From Bacteroidales bacterium (GTDB lineage Bacteria; Bacteroidota; Bacteroidia; Bacteroidales; UBA12170), in assembly GCA_021158405.1 (NCBI GenBank), contig JAGGUP010000109.1:1-40420 (forward strand): a stretch of 40,420 bases of DNA. The letters are read 5' to 3'. The notes under the pieces are model-generated. The model was not told the DNA's origin. It did no database searches and saw only the letters and a list, made by a program, of their open reading frames with translations. Shown piece by piece: positions 1 through 8,870 of this stretch. Both the position numbers and the translations under genes were made by a program. How positions within the stretch are numbered: the stretch's first letter is position 1; every line of letters begins with the position of its first letter.

Positions 1-126
1 GTATTTGGTTATGAAAATATGTATGTCTTTGATGGTTCGGCAATTTCGGCAAATCCTGGTGTTAATCCTTCCTTGAGTATTACTGCAATGACAGAGAGAG
101 GGATGAGTTTTATCGCTAAGAAGTAG
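1..126 (+). CDS. GMC-family oxidoreductase, C-terminal fragment (5' end outside window)
   Basis: The open frame enters from the left edge and ends at TAG 124-126. The 41 visible residues contain [13 protein letters not shown], then [11 protein letters not shown], then TAMTERGM. This is the C-terminal signature of GMC oxidoreductases (cholesterol oxidase/glucose dehydrogenase type), where the Asn of the NP pair and the preceding Gly-rich turn close the FAD site. Family knowledge: such flavoenzymes oxidise alcohol groups. The substrate cannot be told from this fragment. It is cut by the window edge and shows no internal damage. It is followed by about 210 bp without a gene that holds one palindrome, then tRNA-Ser. 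Confidence 0.8.
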   Translation, partial: VFGYENMYVFDGSAISANPGVNPSLSITAMTERGMSFIAKK

Positions 127-211
127 TCTAAAGTTTCTGTTTCAGGCTGTCAAGTTATACCATTTCTTTTTGGATGGCTGGAAATAAATATTTAAAATTG
201 GGATAATGCTG

Positions 212-231
212 ATCCCGATAGCTATTGGGAT
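212..231. repeat. REP-like 10+10 bp palindrome
   Basis: ATCCCGATAG (212-221) abuts CTATTGGGAT (222-231). The arms are complementary except for one G-T wobble. There is no T-tract after it, so it is more likely a REP-like palindrome than a terminator for the upstream GMC gene. Nothing else gene-like is visible in 127-300. Confidence 0.5.
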
Positions 232-300
232 ATTGAGTTATTCAAAGTTTGAGAGCTCAGATCCTAAAGATTTTGACACTCCTATTTTACATTTAAATTG

Positions 301-330
301 CTTGTAAATTAATATGATTTATTACTTTTG
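301..330 (+). promoter_or_regulatory. Bacteroidota-type promoter of tRNA-Ser
   Basis: A perfect -7 box TACTTTTG lies at 323-330, 7 bp before the mature tRNA start. A CTTG element at 301-304, 18 bp upstream, fits a weak -33 box (consensus TTTG). The TAnnTTTG box is the primary sigma signature known for Bacteroidota. Confidence 0.65.
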
Positions 331-337
331 CAATCTT

Positions 338-424
338 GGAGAGATGCCAGAGTGGTTGAATGGGGCGGTCTCGAAAACCGTTGTCCGAGCAATTGGACCC
401 AGGGTTCGAATCCCTGTCTCTCCG
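338..424 (+). tRNA. tRNA-Ser (anticodon CGA)
   Basis: Acceptor stem GGAGAGA (338-344) pairs with TCTCTCC (417-423), with discriminator G at 424. The anticodon loop CTCGAAA lies between GCGGT and ACCGT, giving CGA at 372-374, which reads UCG. A long variable arm (TTGTCCGAGCAATTGGAC region) and the T-loop GGTTCGAATCC are as expected for a class II serine tRNA. CCA is not encoded. The T-run at 426-431 may help termination. An 18-base 3' piece is duplicated downstream. Confidence 0.95.
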
Positions 425-492
425 CTTTTTTATTTATTTTAACTTGTTCGTGCAATGGGACACAAGGTTCTCCCAAGGGGATGCCTTCGGCA

Positions 493-516
493 GAATCCCT
501 GTCTCTCCGCTTTTTT
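493..516 (+). repeat. Second copy of tRNA-Ser 3' end (24-bp direct repeat)
   Basis: Bases 493-516 repeat 408-431 exactly: the last 17 tRNA bases, the next C and six T's, 85 bp apart. Just before it, GGGATGCCTTCGGCAGAATCCC can fold as a hairpin that takes the place of the T arm. No acceptor 5' strand, D arm or anticodon arm is present, so this is not a second tRNA. It could be an att-like scar of past tRNA-targeted integration, or a processed or terminator duplication. Confidence 0.7.
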
Positions 517-522
517 TTATAA

Positions 523-587
523 GCCACGAACGCCATCACCATAGGTAATGCACGAATCACTTATTTTTTTATTCGTGAATTAGTGGC
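523..587. repeat. Dispersed inverted repeat, CCACGAAT family (copy 1)
   Basis: GCCACGAA (523-530) and an inner GCACGAAT face ATTCGTGAATTAGTGGC (571-587) as inverted arms. Two related copies occur at 29529-29602 and 33458-33538, always between genes. This looks like a non-coding, MITE- or REP-like intergenic element. Confidence 0.7.
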
Positions 588-691
588 CATTTAATTTTTC
601 CATTTGCATACCCCCGCTATGCTTAATCTCAGATTAAGCTTTATTTAATATGTGGTATCAAGACCATATTCATAAACTAATTTCACAAAAA

Positions 692-790
692 AACAACTCT
701 CATTTCGATTCGTCGACTTTGACGGAGAGAAATCTTATTCTAATCAGGTAATTATATTTTCAGGAGATCCCTCGCTACACTCGGGATGAC
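692..790. repeat. Composite intergenic repeat with GATCCCTCG...CGGGAT hairpin
   Basis: The 425-849 intergenic stretch holds no convincing gene. Its second half contains ATTTCGATTCGTCGAC, GGAGAGAAATCT and then a hairpin AGATCCCTCGCTACACTCGG-GAT (766-787). A sibling hairpin occurs at 7496-7520. I recognise this kind of element as common between Bacteroidota genes, but that is a recollection and not a search result. It has no coding potential. Confidence 0.5.
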
Positions 791-849
791 GAACAAGATA
801 TTTTCAAAACACTTCTGTTTTAAAAAAAACCAAAATCAGCACATTAACT

Positions 850-1737
850 TCATTTTTCATAGGCATCCAAAGCCATAGCTGTTTTCTCTACACCTATTTG
901 GATAATTTCTTCTGTTTTATAAAAATCAAAAACGCCAAAAGATTCATGCGGAATATTAACCAAAATATCGGGTTTTCCGGTTTCAATAGCCATTTGTGAA
1001 ATTTGATGCACCATTAAACTGGTTGTTCTATTCATAATATTAAAATAACCTAGCTTATCCTTTTCACTTTTAGGAACTAGCGAATTGAACTTATGGCTTA
1101 AAAGGTTTACATATTTACTAAATCGCTTATCCTTAGCGAATTTTTTTTCTTCCGTAATTTCATAACTTTTCTTAATCCGCTTAAAAGGGATAGTGGCATT
1201 TACATCAACCACAACAAGAATATCATTTTGAGAACGAGCAACTCTATTAATCGGAACAGGGTTTACAACACCTCCATCAACCAATTTCAAGCCTTGGTGT
1301 TCAAAAGGAGTAAAAACCGTTGGAATAGAAACCGAAGCTCGGATAGCATCATACAAACTCCCTTTATCAAAAACAATTTCTTTTCCGTTAATAATATCAG
1401 TGGAAATAGCTGAATAAGGGATATTCAAATCTTCAATATTCTTATCAGGAATGATCTTTTTCATTTCCTTTAAAACCTTCTCTCCTTTCACCAATCCTCG
1501 ACCACTGATGGTAAAATCGACTAAACTAAATACGTCCATTTTATCGAGCGTAAGCATCCACTCTTTATACAGTTTTAAACCGCCCGCAGCATAAATCCCA
1601 CCAACCAAAGCACCCATAGAAGTCCCAGAAACTGAAGCAATAGTATATCCCCGTCTTTCTAATTCTTCAATAACACCAATATGAGCAATACCTCGAGCAC
1701 CACCACTCGACAATACCAATGAAACTTTTTTACTCAT
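850..1737 (-). CDS. Patatin-like phospholipase family protein (RssA-like)
   Basis: This 295-residue protein has the patatin layout. A glycine-rich oxyanion motif SSGGARG lies near the start, followed by the nucleophile elbow GTSMG about 35 residues later. The catalytic Asp sits in DGGVVNPVP in the middle. These form the Ser-Asp dyad of patatin/cPLA2-type lipid acyl hydrolases. There is no signal peptide, so it is probably cytoplasmic or membrane-associated. The ATG at 1737 (MSKKVSLVLSS) is preferred over a TTG ten codons upstream, because the patatin fold starts immediately after it. It follows ppdK on the same strand, 67 bp downstream, but a terminator-like hairpin lies between them. The physiological lipid substrate is not evident. 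Confidence 0.85.
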   Translation of the reverse strand: MSKKVSLVLSSGGARGIAHIGVIEELERRGYTIASVSGTSMGALVGGIYAAGGLKLYKEWMLTLDKMDVFSLVDFTISGRGLVKGEKVLKEMKKIIPDKNIEDLNIPYSAISTDIINGKEIVFDKGSLYDAIRASVSIPTVFTPFEHQGLKLVDGGVVNPVPINRVARSQNDILVVVDVNATIPFKRIKKSYEITEEKKFAKDKRFSKYVNLLSHKFNSLVPKSEKDKLGYFNIMNRTTSLMVHQISQMAIETGKPDILVNIPHESFGVFDFYKTEEIIQIGVEKTAMALDAYEK

Positions 1738-1752
1738 AGCTAACAAATTAAT

Positions 1753-1784
1753 AAAAGAAAGGGACAACTTTCGCCATCCCTTTC
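1753..1784 (-). terminator. Intrinsic terminator after ppdK
   Basis: On the minus strand AAAGGGA (1783-1777) pairs with TCCCTTT (1764-1758), followed by CTTTTATT. It sits between the ppdK stop and the patatin gene start, so ppdK transcripts probably end or are reduced here. Confidence 0.6.
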
Positions 1785-1804
1785 AAATGAATTAGGAACT
1801 TATA

Positions 1805-4741
1805 CTATTTTTTGAAATTTTTCAACTCTTTTTTTAGTTTTTTCAATACTTCCTTTGCTTCCGACTTTAAACGTTTTATTTCGTTTTCAGCCTCTTTGCG
1901 TAGAATTTTCGACGCTTTTTCAGCTTCTTTTTCAAGCTCTGTAAATTCGGTACCTAAAACATCACCAACATTTTTGGCACTGTCTTTAAGTTGATCTGTT
2001 GCTTTATCTCTATCCCAAGAACCTTGCTTAATATTGGCTTGAGAAGCTGCTAAACGAGCGATAGGCACACGGAATGGAGAGCAACTTACATAATTGAATC
2101 CTAATGTATTACAGAATTCAACTGAACTTGGTTCACCCCCGTGTTCACCGCAAATACCAATCTTGATATTTGGACGAGTTTTACGTCCTTTCTCAACAGC
2201 AATTCTCATCAAACTACCAACACCAACTTGATCTAATACTTGGAAAGGCTCAGCATCTAGTAATCCTTTATCTAAATAGATAGGTAAGAATTTACCAGCA
2301 TCATCACGAGAATAACCAAAAGTCATTTGTGTTAAGTCGTTTGTTCCGAAAGAGAAAAACTCAGCAGATTCAGCCATTTCATCAGCTGTTAAAGCAGCAC
2401 GAGGAACTTCAATCATAGTACCAACTAAATAATCGATACTCTCATTTCTTTCTTCAAATACTTTCTCAATGGTAGCACGAACAATTTGTTCTTGCATTTT
2501 CATCTCTGCTTTAGTTCCAGTTAATGGAACCATAATTTCAGGTTTAGCTGTAATGCCTTTTTCTTTCAAATTAAGACTAGCTTCAATAATGGCACGAGCT
2601 TGCATTTCAGTGATCTCAGGATAAGTATTGCCTAAACGACAACCACGGTGGCCAAGCATTGGGTTAAATTCGTGAAGATCTTCAACTTTTTGCTTGATAG
2701 CTTCAACAGAAATACCCATTTCTTTAGCCATTTCGGCCTGATTAGCATCTTCATGAGGAATGAACTCATGCAAAGGTGGATCGAGCAAACGCACAGTTAC
2801 AGGAAGATCGTGCATAGCAGCAAAAATACCTTCAAAGTCGGTACGTTGCAATGGCAACAATTTTTCTAAGGCTTCGCGACGACCAGCTTCGTCAGAAGCA
2901 AGAATCATTTCGCGCATAGGACGAATTTTATCTTCTTCGAAAAACATATGTTCTGTACGGCAAAGGCCTATTCCTTGAGCACCAAAATCGCGAGCTACTT
3001 GAGCATCGTGAGGCGTATCAGCATTGGTACGAACCAACATTACAGAATTTTTATCGGCCAGAGTCATTAATTCACCAAAATCACCACTCAATTCAGGTTT
3101 GATAGTATCAATTTTCCCTTCATAAACTTCTCCAGTTGATCCGTTTAAGGAAATCCAATCACCTTCTTTAAAGTTTTTACCTTCGGCAATCATCGTTCTG
3201 GTTTTGTAATTAATTTTAGCAGCACCTGCACCAGAAACACAACATTTACCCATTCCACGAGCAACAACAGCAGCGTGAGAAGTCATACCTCCACGAGCAG
3301 TTAAAATACCGTTAGCAATATTCATTCCTTCTAAATCTTCAGGAGATGTTTCTATACGAACCAAGATAGAGTTTTCAAATTTATCACACTCATCTGCAAA
3401 GAAAACAATCTGACCTGTTGCTGCTCCTGGAGAAGCAGGTAATCCTTTAGAAATAACATTTGCTTTGCTGATGGCAGCTTTTTCAAATACATTGTGCAAT
3501 AATTCATCCAAGCGGTTAGGATCAACACGTAACAAGGCTTCTTTTTCTGTAAGCATACCTTCTCTATGCATGTCAATAGCAATTTTCACCATTGCAGGTC
3601 CGGTACGTTTTCCATTACGTGTTTGCAACATCCATAATTTACCATCTTGAATAGTAAATTCCATGTCTTGCATATCTCTGTAATGCAATTCCAGATTTTT
3701 CTGTGTTTCGTTGAGTTCTTTAAATATTTTAGGCATTGTTTCTTCCAGAGAAGGATATTTTGATGCCCGAACTTCTTCCGTAGCACCAGCTAATACAGCC
3801 CAACGTTTAGATCCTTCCAAAGTAATTTCTTGAGGTGTACGAATACCGGCCACCACATCTTCACCTTGAGCATCAATTAAATATTCTCCATTAAAAATAT
3901 TCTCTCCAGTTCCTGCATCTCTTGTAAATGCAACTCCGGTAGCCGAATTAGAACCCATATTACCAAAAACCATGGCTTGAACACTAACAGCAGTTCCCCA
4001 TGCAGCAGGAATATTTTCAAGTTTGCGATAGAGGATAGCACGATCATTCATCCAACTATCAAATACAGCCATAATAGCACCCCATAATTGTTCCCAAGGA
4101 TTATCGGGGAAATTTTTTCCGGTTTGTTCTTTAACAGCTGCTTTAAATCGTTTAACTAATTGTTTTAAGTCATCAACACTTAAATCGTTATCATTTATAA
4201 TTCCTTTTTCTTTTTTTACCGTTTCAATAATTTCTTCAAAAGGATCGATATCTTCTTTAGATTTAGGTTTCAAATCCATAACAACATCGCCATACATTTG
4301 AACAAAACGACGGTAGGAATCCCAAGCAAAACGATCGTTTCCCGATTTTTTTGCAATGCCTTCAACAGCATCGTCATTTAAACCTAGGTTTAAAACAGTA
4401 TCCATCATACCGGGCATAGAAGCACGTGCACCAGAGCGAACAGAAACCAAACATGGATTTTCTCTATCTCCAAACTTAGTTCCCATAATATCTTCAATAG
4501 ACTTTACGCCGGCAATTACCTCATCCTTAATCATTTCAACTGCATATTCTTTACCTTTTTCATTGTATGCAGTACAAACTTCAGTTGTAATGGTGAATCC
4601 CGGAGGTACCGGAACACCAATTAAATTCATTTCGGCAAGGTTTGCGCCTTTACCACCTAAAAGGTTTTTCATGCTTGCATTTCCTTCGGCTTTTTTATCG
4701 CCAAATAGATATACATTTTTCTGATTGTTGTCTTTAGCCAT
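1805..4741 (-). CDS. ppdK: Pyruvate, phosphate dikinase with C-terminal Lys/Glu-rich extension
   Basis: PPDK interconverts pyruvate + ATP + Pi with PEP + AMP + PPi, using PPi-linked glycolysis or gluconeogenesis in anaerobes. The order is N-terminal nucleotide-binding domain (LGGKGANLAEM at the start), central phosphohistidine domain with GGMTSHAAVVARGMG (catalytic His near residue 489), and C-terminal PEP-binding TIM barrel with GTNDLTQMTFGYSRDD and GICGEHGGEP (active-site Cys near residue 864). At 978 residues it is longer than the usual roughly 880-910. The extra part is a tail of about 70 residues, almost entirely Glu/Lys/Ala/Leu, with the heptad look of a coiled coil. A start ATG at 4741 and a -7 box at 4868-4861 fit. 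It is transcribed alone or with weak read-through into the patatin gene. Confidence 0.97.
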   Translation of the reverse strand: MAKDNNQKNVYLFGDKKAEGNASMKNLLGGKGANLAEMNLIGVPVPPGFTITTEVCTAYNEKGKEYAVEMIKDEVIAGVKSIEDIMGTKFGDRENPCLVSVRSGARASMPGMMDTVLNLGLNDDAVEGIAKKSGNDRFAWDSYRRFVQMYGDVVMDLKPKSKEDIDPFEEIIETVKKEKGIINDNDLSVDDLKQLVKRFKAAVKEQTGKNFPDNPWEQLWGAIMAVFDSWMNDRAILYRKLENIPAAWGTAVSVQAMVFGNMGSNSATGVAFTRDAGTGENIFNGEYLIDAQGEDVVAGIRTPQEITLEGSKRWAVLAGATEEVRASKYPSLEETMPKIFKELNETQKNLELHYRDMQDMEFTIQDGKLWMLQTRNGKRTGPAMVKIAIDMHREGMLTEKEALLRVDPNRLDELLHNVFEKAAISKANVISKGLPASPGAATGQIVFFADECDKFENSILVRIETSPEDLEGMNIANGILTARGGMTSHAAVVARGMGKCCVSGAGAAKINYKTRTMIAEGKNFKEGDWISLNGSTGEVYEGKIDTIKPELSGDFGELMTLADKNSVMLVRTNADTPHDAQVARDFGAQGIGLCRTEHMFFEEDKIRPMREMILASDEAGRREALEKLLPLQRTDFEGIFAAMHDLPVTVRLLDPPLHEFIPHEDANQAEMAKEMGISVEAIKQKVEDLHEFNPMLGHRGCRLGNTYPEITEMQARAIIEASLNLKEKGITAKPEIMVPLTGTKAEMKMQEQIVRATIEKVFEERNESIDYLVGTMIEVPRAALTADEMAESAEFFSFGTNDLTQMTFGYSRDDAGKFLPIYLDKGLLDAEPFQVLDQVGVGSLMRIAVEKGRKTRPNIKIGICGEHGGEPSSVEFCNTLGFNYVSCSPFRVPIARLAASQANIKQGSWDRDKATDQLKDSAKNVGDVLGTEFTELEKEAEKASKILRKEAENEIKRLKSEAKEVLKKLKKELKNFKK

Positions 4742-4860
4742 TTTACTAAATTTTATATTAAATTTTTAAGTTAATGTCTGATTTTCAACTATATTATTCT
4801 GTTTTATTTTCTGAAAATCGACAAATTTTTCTACTAAATTTATTCTTTTTTTTGGAAGGA

Positions 4861-4868
4861 CAAATTTA
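4861..4868 (-). promoter_or_regulatory. -7 box upstream of ppdK
   Basis: On the minus strand the bases read TAAATTTG, an exact TAnnTTTG, about 120 bp before the ppdK ATG. No good -33 TTTG is seen at the usual distance. The divergent intergenic region 4742-5104 (363 bp) is AT-rich, and I see no gene, RNA or strong hairpin in it. Confidence 0.45.
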
Positions 4869-5104
4869 CAAATTTTATCGCATTTATTAAAAAAATCTTT
4901 CTATTTGATTACTCTTAATTCCGCCTTAAATCAAAATAATAGTTATGTCTTAATATCAGCTATTTACAAAATTAGAGTATAACAGAAGTCAGCTGTTTTC
5001 TGCAGACTTATTCAAATTTTATTGTTAATAAAAAAAATAGCACTAGGTATTGCTCGATTTGAAATAGAGTAATTTAACTTGTTGAAAATAAGATTTTAAT
5101 TGGC

Positions 5105-6769
5105 ATGATAAATACATTAGGCATTCTTCTCATTATTTTAATTATAATAATTGCTATTCTTGGTTTTGTGATTCTGCTCTTGCAACAAAAAGTAAAAAGA
5201 CACAAAATCAATAGCTCAGATACTATGGACACCCTAAATATCAGTAAATCTGAATTTTGGTCTTCTATTTCCCATAGCATACGGACACCTATGAATGGCA
5301 TTGTTGGAATGATTGACCTATTGAAAAAAACAGAAATATCAAGTGAGCAAACCGAATACATGGACGATTTAATTATATCTTCAAACAACCTCTTAACTGT
5401 TGTTAACAACCTGCTGGATAGAAGTCGATTAGCTTCTGATAATATTGAGTTAGACAATGTACCTTTTAATGTACACGATGTAATTTACGGCATTGGCGAT
5501 CTTGTAAATAATGATATAAACAAAAAAGGACTTGAATTAGCCATTTATGTTGAACCAAAAATTCCCCAGACTTTATTAGGTGATCCTATAAGAATCAAAG
5601 AAATTTTACTCAACATGATAAACAATGCCATTCGATATACTGAACAAGGCCAGATAGTTATTTTTGTTGAGCGGATTGAAAATGCTGTTGATAAAGTAAC
5701 TTTAAAATTCAAAGTAGAAGATACCGGTATCGGTATGAGTATGTCTAAACAAAAGGCATTATACAATACAATTACACGTATCGATCGTTTACGTTTCCTC
5801 GATTCCAATGAACCCGGAATTACCTTAGCTGTTACTCGTAAAATTTGTGAGTTAATGAATGGCAAAATGGGCTTCAATAGTACAGAAGGAGAAGGAAGTT
5901 CGTTTTGGTTTACTGCTACTCTTGTAAAAACAACTAGTCGACTTGATATTACCAAACAAGATCTTAATATTTCCTTTAGCGGAATGTCTGCTGTTGTAAT
6001 TGAAGCAAATGAGATTAGCCGTAAAATTATGGTGAAATACTTACAAAGTCTTAGCATTACTGTAAGAGATTTTGCTGATCCGGCTGAAACCTACAATTAT
6101 TTTGCAGAAAATGGTGTAGAATCAACTATTTACGATCTAATATTACTGGATAGAGAATATCGGGACACTTTAGATATGGTTGTTTTACAGAAACTTAAAG
6201 TCAGTCAGCAATTAAGTAAAGCTAACCTAATATTGGTATCTACCACGGCAAGTCTCTTCCCAATTAAAAAGCTTAAAGATATTGGCTATGCGGGTTATCT
6301 AAACAAACCCGTAAAATTAGCCCATCTTGCCAATGAAATCAGCTCCTTAGTTCCAGCAAAATATATAGAAAAAAAAGAGATTGGAATAAGCTCCACTCCC
6401 AAAGATTTAAGGATATTGCTTGTTGAAGATAATCTGATCAATGAAAAAATAGCCAAAACTAGTTTAAGTCGCCTTGGATACAATGTAGAAGTTTCCAGAA
6501 CAGGAAAGGATGCGATATCTAAATACCGAAGAATGGAATTTGATTTGATATTAATGGATTTAAAAATGCCGGAATTAGATGGTTTTCAGGTTAGTGAAGC
6601 CATGCGAAGCTTAGACAAGGAGTTAAAAACACTAATTCCTCCAAAAATTATTGCTTTAACCGCTGAGGACTATCCGGGAATTCGACAAAAATGTAATTTG
6701 GCAGGAATGAACGGCTTATTAAGAAAACCTTTCAACTTCAATGAATTATCTCTTATTTTAGAATTATAA
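5105..6769 (+). CDS. Membrane-anchored hybrid histidine kinase with two receiver domains
   Basis: One N-terminal membrane helix (residues about 5-26) is followed by a HisKA domain with the phospho-acceptor His57 in ISHSIRTPMNG. A HATPase domain follows (N-box LLNMINNAIRYT, G1 box VEDTGIGM), then two receivers. The first receiver is degenerate: it has Glu-Ala-Asn where the acidic pair is expected, but keeps an Asp in ILLDREY and a Lys in LNKPVK. The second is intact: LLVEDN, phospho-acceptor Asp485 in LILMDLKMPE, ALTAE and Lys541 in RKPF. The G2 box, usually GLGLAI, reads GITLAV. There is no extracytoplasmic sensor domain and no adjacent DNA-binding regulator, so signal and output are unknown. 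It converges on the DUF4294 gene with a 6-bp overlap. Confidence 0.9.
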   Translation: MINTLGILLIILIIIIAILGFVILLLQQKVKRHKINSSDTMDTLNISKSEFWSSISHSIRTPMNGIVGMIDLLKKTEISSEQTEYMDDLIISSNNLLTVVNNLLDRSRLASDNIELDNVPFNVHDVIYGIGDLVNNDINKKGLELAIYVEPKIPQTLLGDPIRIKEILLNMINNAIRYTEQGQIVIFVERIENAVDKVTLKFKVEDTGIGMSMSKQKALYNTITRIDRLRFLDSNEPGITLAVTRKICELMNGKMGFNSTEGEGSSFWFTATLVKTTSRLDITKQDLNISFSGMSAVVIEANEISRKIMVKYLQSLSITVRDFADPAETYNYFAENGVESTIYDLILLDREYRDTLDMVVLQKLKVSQQLSKANLILVSTTASLFPIKKLKDIGYAGYLNKPVKLAHLANEISSLVPAKYIEKKEIGISSTPKDLRILLVEDNLINEKIAKTSLSRLGYNVEVSRTGKDAISKYRRMEFDLILMDLKMPELDGFQVSEAMRSLDKELKTLIPPKIIALTAEDYPGIRQKCNLAGMNGLLRKPFNFNELSLILEL

Positions 6770-7354
6770 GCGATTTGTTTCAATTAAGTGAACGATATAT
6801 TCTATCTGTTTGTCGTACTCATTTTCTTCAGGATTGTAGCGCTCTTTTAAATTGAATCCGAAAATGCGCGCGAAAGACTGATAAAAAAAAGCTCGAAAAC
6901 GGCCTCTAAATTCTTTCACCAATTCATAAGACGATTCACCGGTTTGTCTATCTATTAGCTTTAGTAAAATACCTCCTTGCAAAAAGGTCAGCTCTTTTAG
7001 ATCGCCTTCCCATTCCGCATAAATTTCTTCTTCAATCTGCTTCATTAGTTTGCGCTGCATTGAAGGTTCGGGAGTATTTACCAAAATTTGCTCATATTCC
7101 TCCATTTTCACGGCTGCAATTTGCGCATACGGATATACTTTTTTGACATAACGAACCAATCTATTGTAACGTCTTGTCTGGTATGCGTATCGAAATTTTG
7201 GAAAAACAACGACTTCCTTTAGCTCCTTAACCATTAATGTATCTCCTGAATCTATTTCGGCTTGAATAATTAAAGTATCCAACTGCTGAGGATAAACAGC
7301 AAGGCTAAACAAACTGAAAAATAAAGAAATTAGAAGCGTCTTCATACCAATCAT
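6764..7354 (-). CDS. DUF4294 domain-containing exported protein
   Basis: This 196-residue protein matches my memory of the Bacteroidota-specific DUF4294 family. A signal peptide (LLISLFFSLFSLAVYPQQ) is followed by a segment rich in aromatic and basic residues (FRYAYQTRRYNRLVRYVKK, YPYAQIAAVKMEEYE) and a C-terminal part with LTFLQGGILLKLIDRQTGE and FRAFFYQSFARIFGFNLK. It is probably periplasmic. No catalytic motif is recognisable and no function is assigned. Two ATGs (7354 and 7345) are possible, and the second gives a slightly shorter n-region (MKTLLIS). Its 3' end overlaps the convergent histidine kinase by 6 bp, so the two mRNAs are antisense to each other at the ends. Confidence 0.8.
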   Translation of the reverse strand: MIGMKTLLISLFFSLFSLAVYPQQLDTLIIQAEIDSGDTLMVKELKEVVVFPKFRYAYQTRRYNRLVRYVKKVYPYAQIAAVKMEEYEQILVNTPEPSMQRKLMKQIEEEIYAEWEGDLKELTFLQGGILLKLIDRQTGESSYELVKEFRGRFRAFFYQSFARIFGFNLKERYNPEENEYDKQIEYIVHLIETNRL

Positions 7355-7495
7355 GTCACAAAAATAAGACCAAAATCAAGATCAGCTATAATTTAATCTC
7401 TATCGAATAAAACTCCTCGCAGCAAGCTGACGAGGTATCTCAATTGAATCTTGATTTTTTAATACGCATCAAGATGCAGAGAATAAAACCCATGA

Positions 7496-7520
7496 GATCC
7501 CTCGACTATCGCTCGGGATC
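7496..7520. repeat. GATCCCTCG...CTCGGGATC hairpin
   Basis: Inverted ends GATCCC and GGGATC surround CTCG/CTCG in the gap between the DUF4294 gene and clpX. It resembles the hairpin at 766-787. It has no T-tract facing the clpX end, so a terminator role is doubtful. Confidence 0.45.
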
Positions 7521-7570
7521 AGTTCGGCTAAATGATTTTGAAAAACAAAATCATAGTCTCACTGAATTAA

Positions 7571-8815
7571 TTAGGCTACTTTTTGTTTGTCGTGTTTGTC
7601 AATGTCTAATTTTCCTTCGGCATATTTTCTATCCACTTTCAAGACTTTAACATTTTTCTTAGAAGGAATTTCAAACATAGCATCCGACATAATGGCTTCC
7701 ATAATGGAACGCAACCCTCGGGCTCCAATTTTAGAAACCAAAGCTCTTTCTACAACAAATTCTACAGCACTTTTCGCAAAATCAAGCTGAATATTGTCCA
7801 TTTCAAACAACTTAGCATATTGCTTTACTAATGCATTCTTTGGCTCGGTTAAGATTCGTCTTAAAGCATCTTCATCCAAGGGATTTAAAAAGGTAACAAT
7901 CGGAAGTCGACCCACAATCTCCGGAATAAGTCCGTAAGATTTTAAGTCACCGGGTGTAATATATTGTAACAAGTTTTTCTTATCTATTTGTCCCGTTGCC
8001 TTTTTAGCACCATAGCCTAACATATTGGCTTTCAATCGAGAACCAATTTTACGATTAATACCATCGAAAGCACCTCCGGCAATAAATAAAATATTCTTGG
8101 TATCCACCTGAATCATTTTTTGCTCGGGATGTTTTCTTCCACCTTGAGGCGGAACATTTACGATTGTTCCTTCAAGCAATTTCAAAAGTGCCTGTTGAAC
8201 GCCTTCTCCGGAAACATCACGCGTAATGCTTGGATTATCACTTTTACGAGCAATTTTATCCAATTCATCGATAAAAATGATGCCTCGCTCGGCTGCCTTT
8301 ACATCAAAATCGGCTGCTTGCAATAGCTTTGATAAAATACTTTCCACATCTTCGCCAACATAACCTGCTTCTGTTAAAACAGTAGCATCCACAATAGCAA
8401 ATGGCACATGCAAAATACGCGCAATCGTTCTGGCAAGCAAAGTCTTTCCTGTTCCAGTCTCTCCCACCACGATCATATTCGATTTTTCAATCTCGACATC
8501 AGCAAATTTTTTACTTTCAGGCTGAGTAAGACGCTTATAGTGATTATAAACGGCCACCGACAACATTCTTTTAGCGGCATCCTGACCAATAACATATTCG
8601 TCTAAATGTGCTTTTATTTCAATCGGCTTCATTAAAATGCCAGAACTTAAATCAGTAGAATCACTTTGGCCTTGAAGTTCTTCTTTTAAGACCAAATAGG
8701 CTTGATCGATACAAGCATCACAAATATGAGCATTAAATCCAGCTATTAATAATTGAACCTCATCTTTTGAACGCCCACAAAATGAACATGAATCGGTAAT
8801 ATTTTTTTTTGCCAT
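7571..8815 (-). CDS. clpX: ATP-dependent Clp protease ATP-binding subunit ClpX
   Basis: ClpX unfolds substrates and threads them into ClpP. The protein has 414 residues, the family length. The N-terminal zinc-binding domain shows [11 protein letters not shown] and CDACIDQA. The AAA+ module carries Walker A GETGTGKT, Walker [12 protein letters not shown], and pore and hinge segments such as GYVGEDVE. The sensor 2 GARGLR lies near the C-terminus. It follows clpP after 68 bp. That gap contains a terminator-like hairpin, so read-through, or an unseen promoter inside clpP, must set its level relative to clpP. Confidence 0.98.
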   Translation of the reverse strand: MAKKNITDSCSFCGRSKDEVQLLIAGFNAHICDACIDQAYLVLKEELQGQSDSTDLSSGILMKPIEIKAHLDEYVIGQDAAKRMLSVAVYNHYKRLTQPESKKFADVEIEKSNMIVVGETGTGKTLLARTIARILHVPFAIVDATVLTEAGYVGEDVESILSKLLQAADFDVKAAERGIIFIDELDKIARKSDNPSITRDVSGEGVQQALLKLLEGTIVNVPPQGGRKHPEQKMIQVDTKNILFIAGGAFDGINRKIGSRLKANMLGYGAKKATGQIDKKNLLQYITPGDLKSYGLIPEIVGRLPIVTFLNPLDEDALRRILTEPKNALVKQYAKLFEMDNIQLDFAKSAVEFVVERALVSKIGARGLRSIMEAIMSDAMFEIPSKKNVKVLKVDRKYAEGKLDIDKHDKQKVA

Positions 8816-8831
8816 CCTTATAATATCTTAT

Positions 8832-8870
8832 AAAAAACTACCTCAAAAACAGTATCTTCAAGGTAGTTTT
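8832..8870 (-). terminator. Terminator/attenuator-like hairpin between clpP and clpX
   Basis: On the minus strand AAAACTACCT (8870-8861) can pair with AGGTAGTTTT (8843-8834) across a 17-nt loop, followed directly by more T's. It lies after the clpP stop and before the clpX start. No TAnnTTTG box follows it before clpX. Confidence 0.6.

Noticed and set aside
425-510. Second tRNA downstream of tRNA-Ser
   Set aside because: Only the 3' end is present. The acceptor 5' strand, D arm and anticodon arm are missing.
309-560. Open frames on both strands across the tRNA-Ser region
   Set aside because: They overlap the tRNA and its repeat, and the translations have no protein-like pattern.
5074-5457. 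Minus-strand frame over the kinase start
   Set aside because: It is a shadow of the histidine kinase HisKA region, with no recognisable domain.
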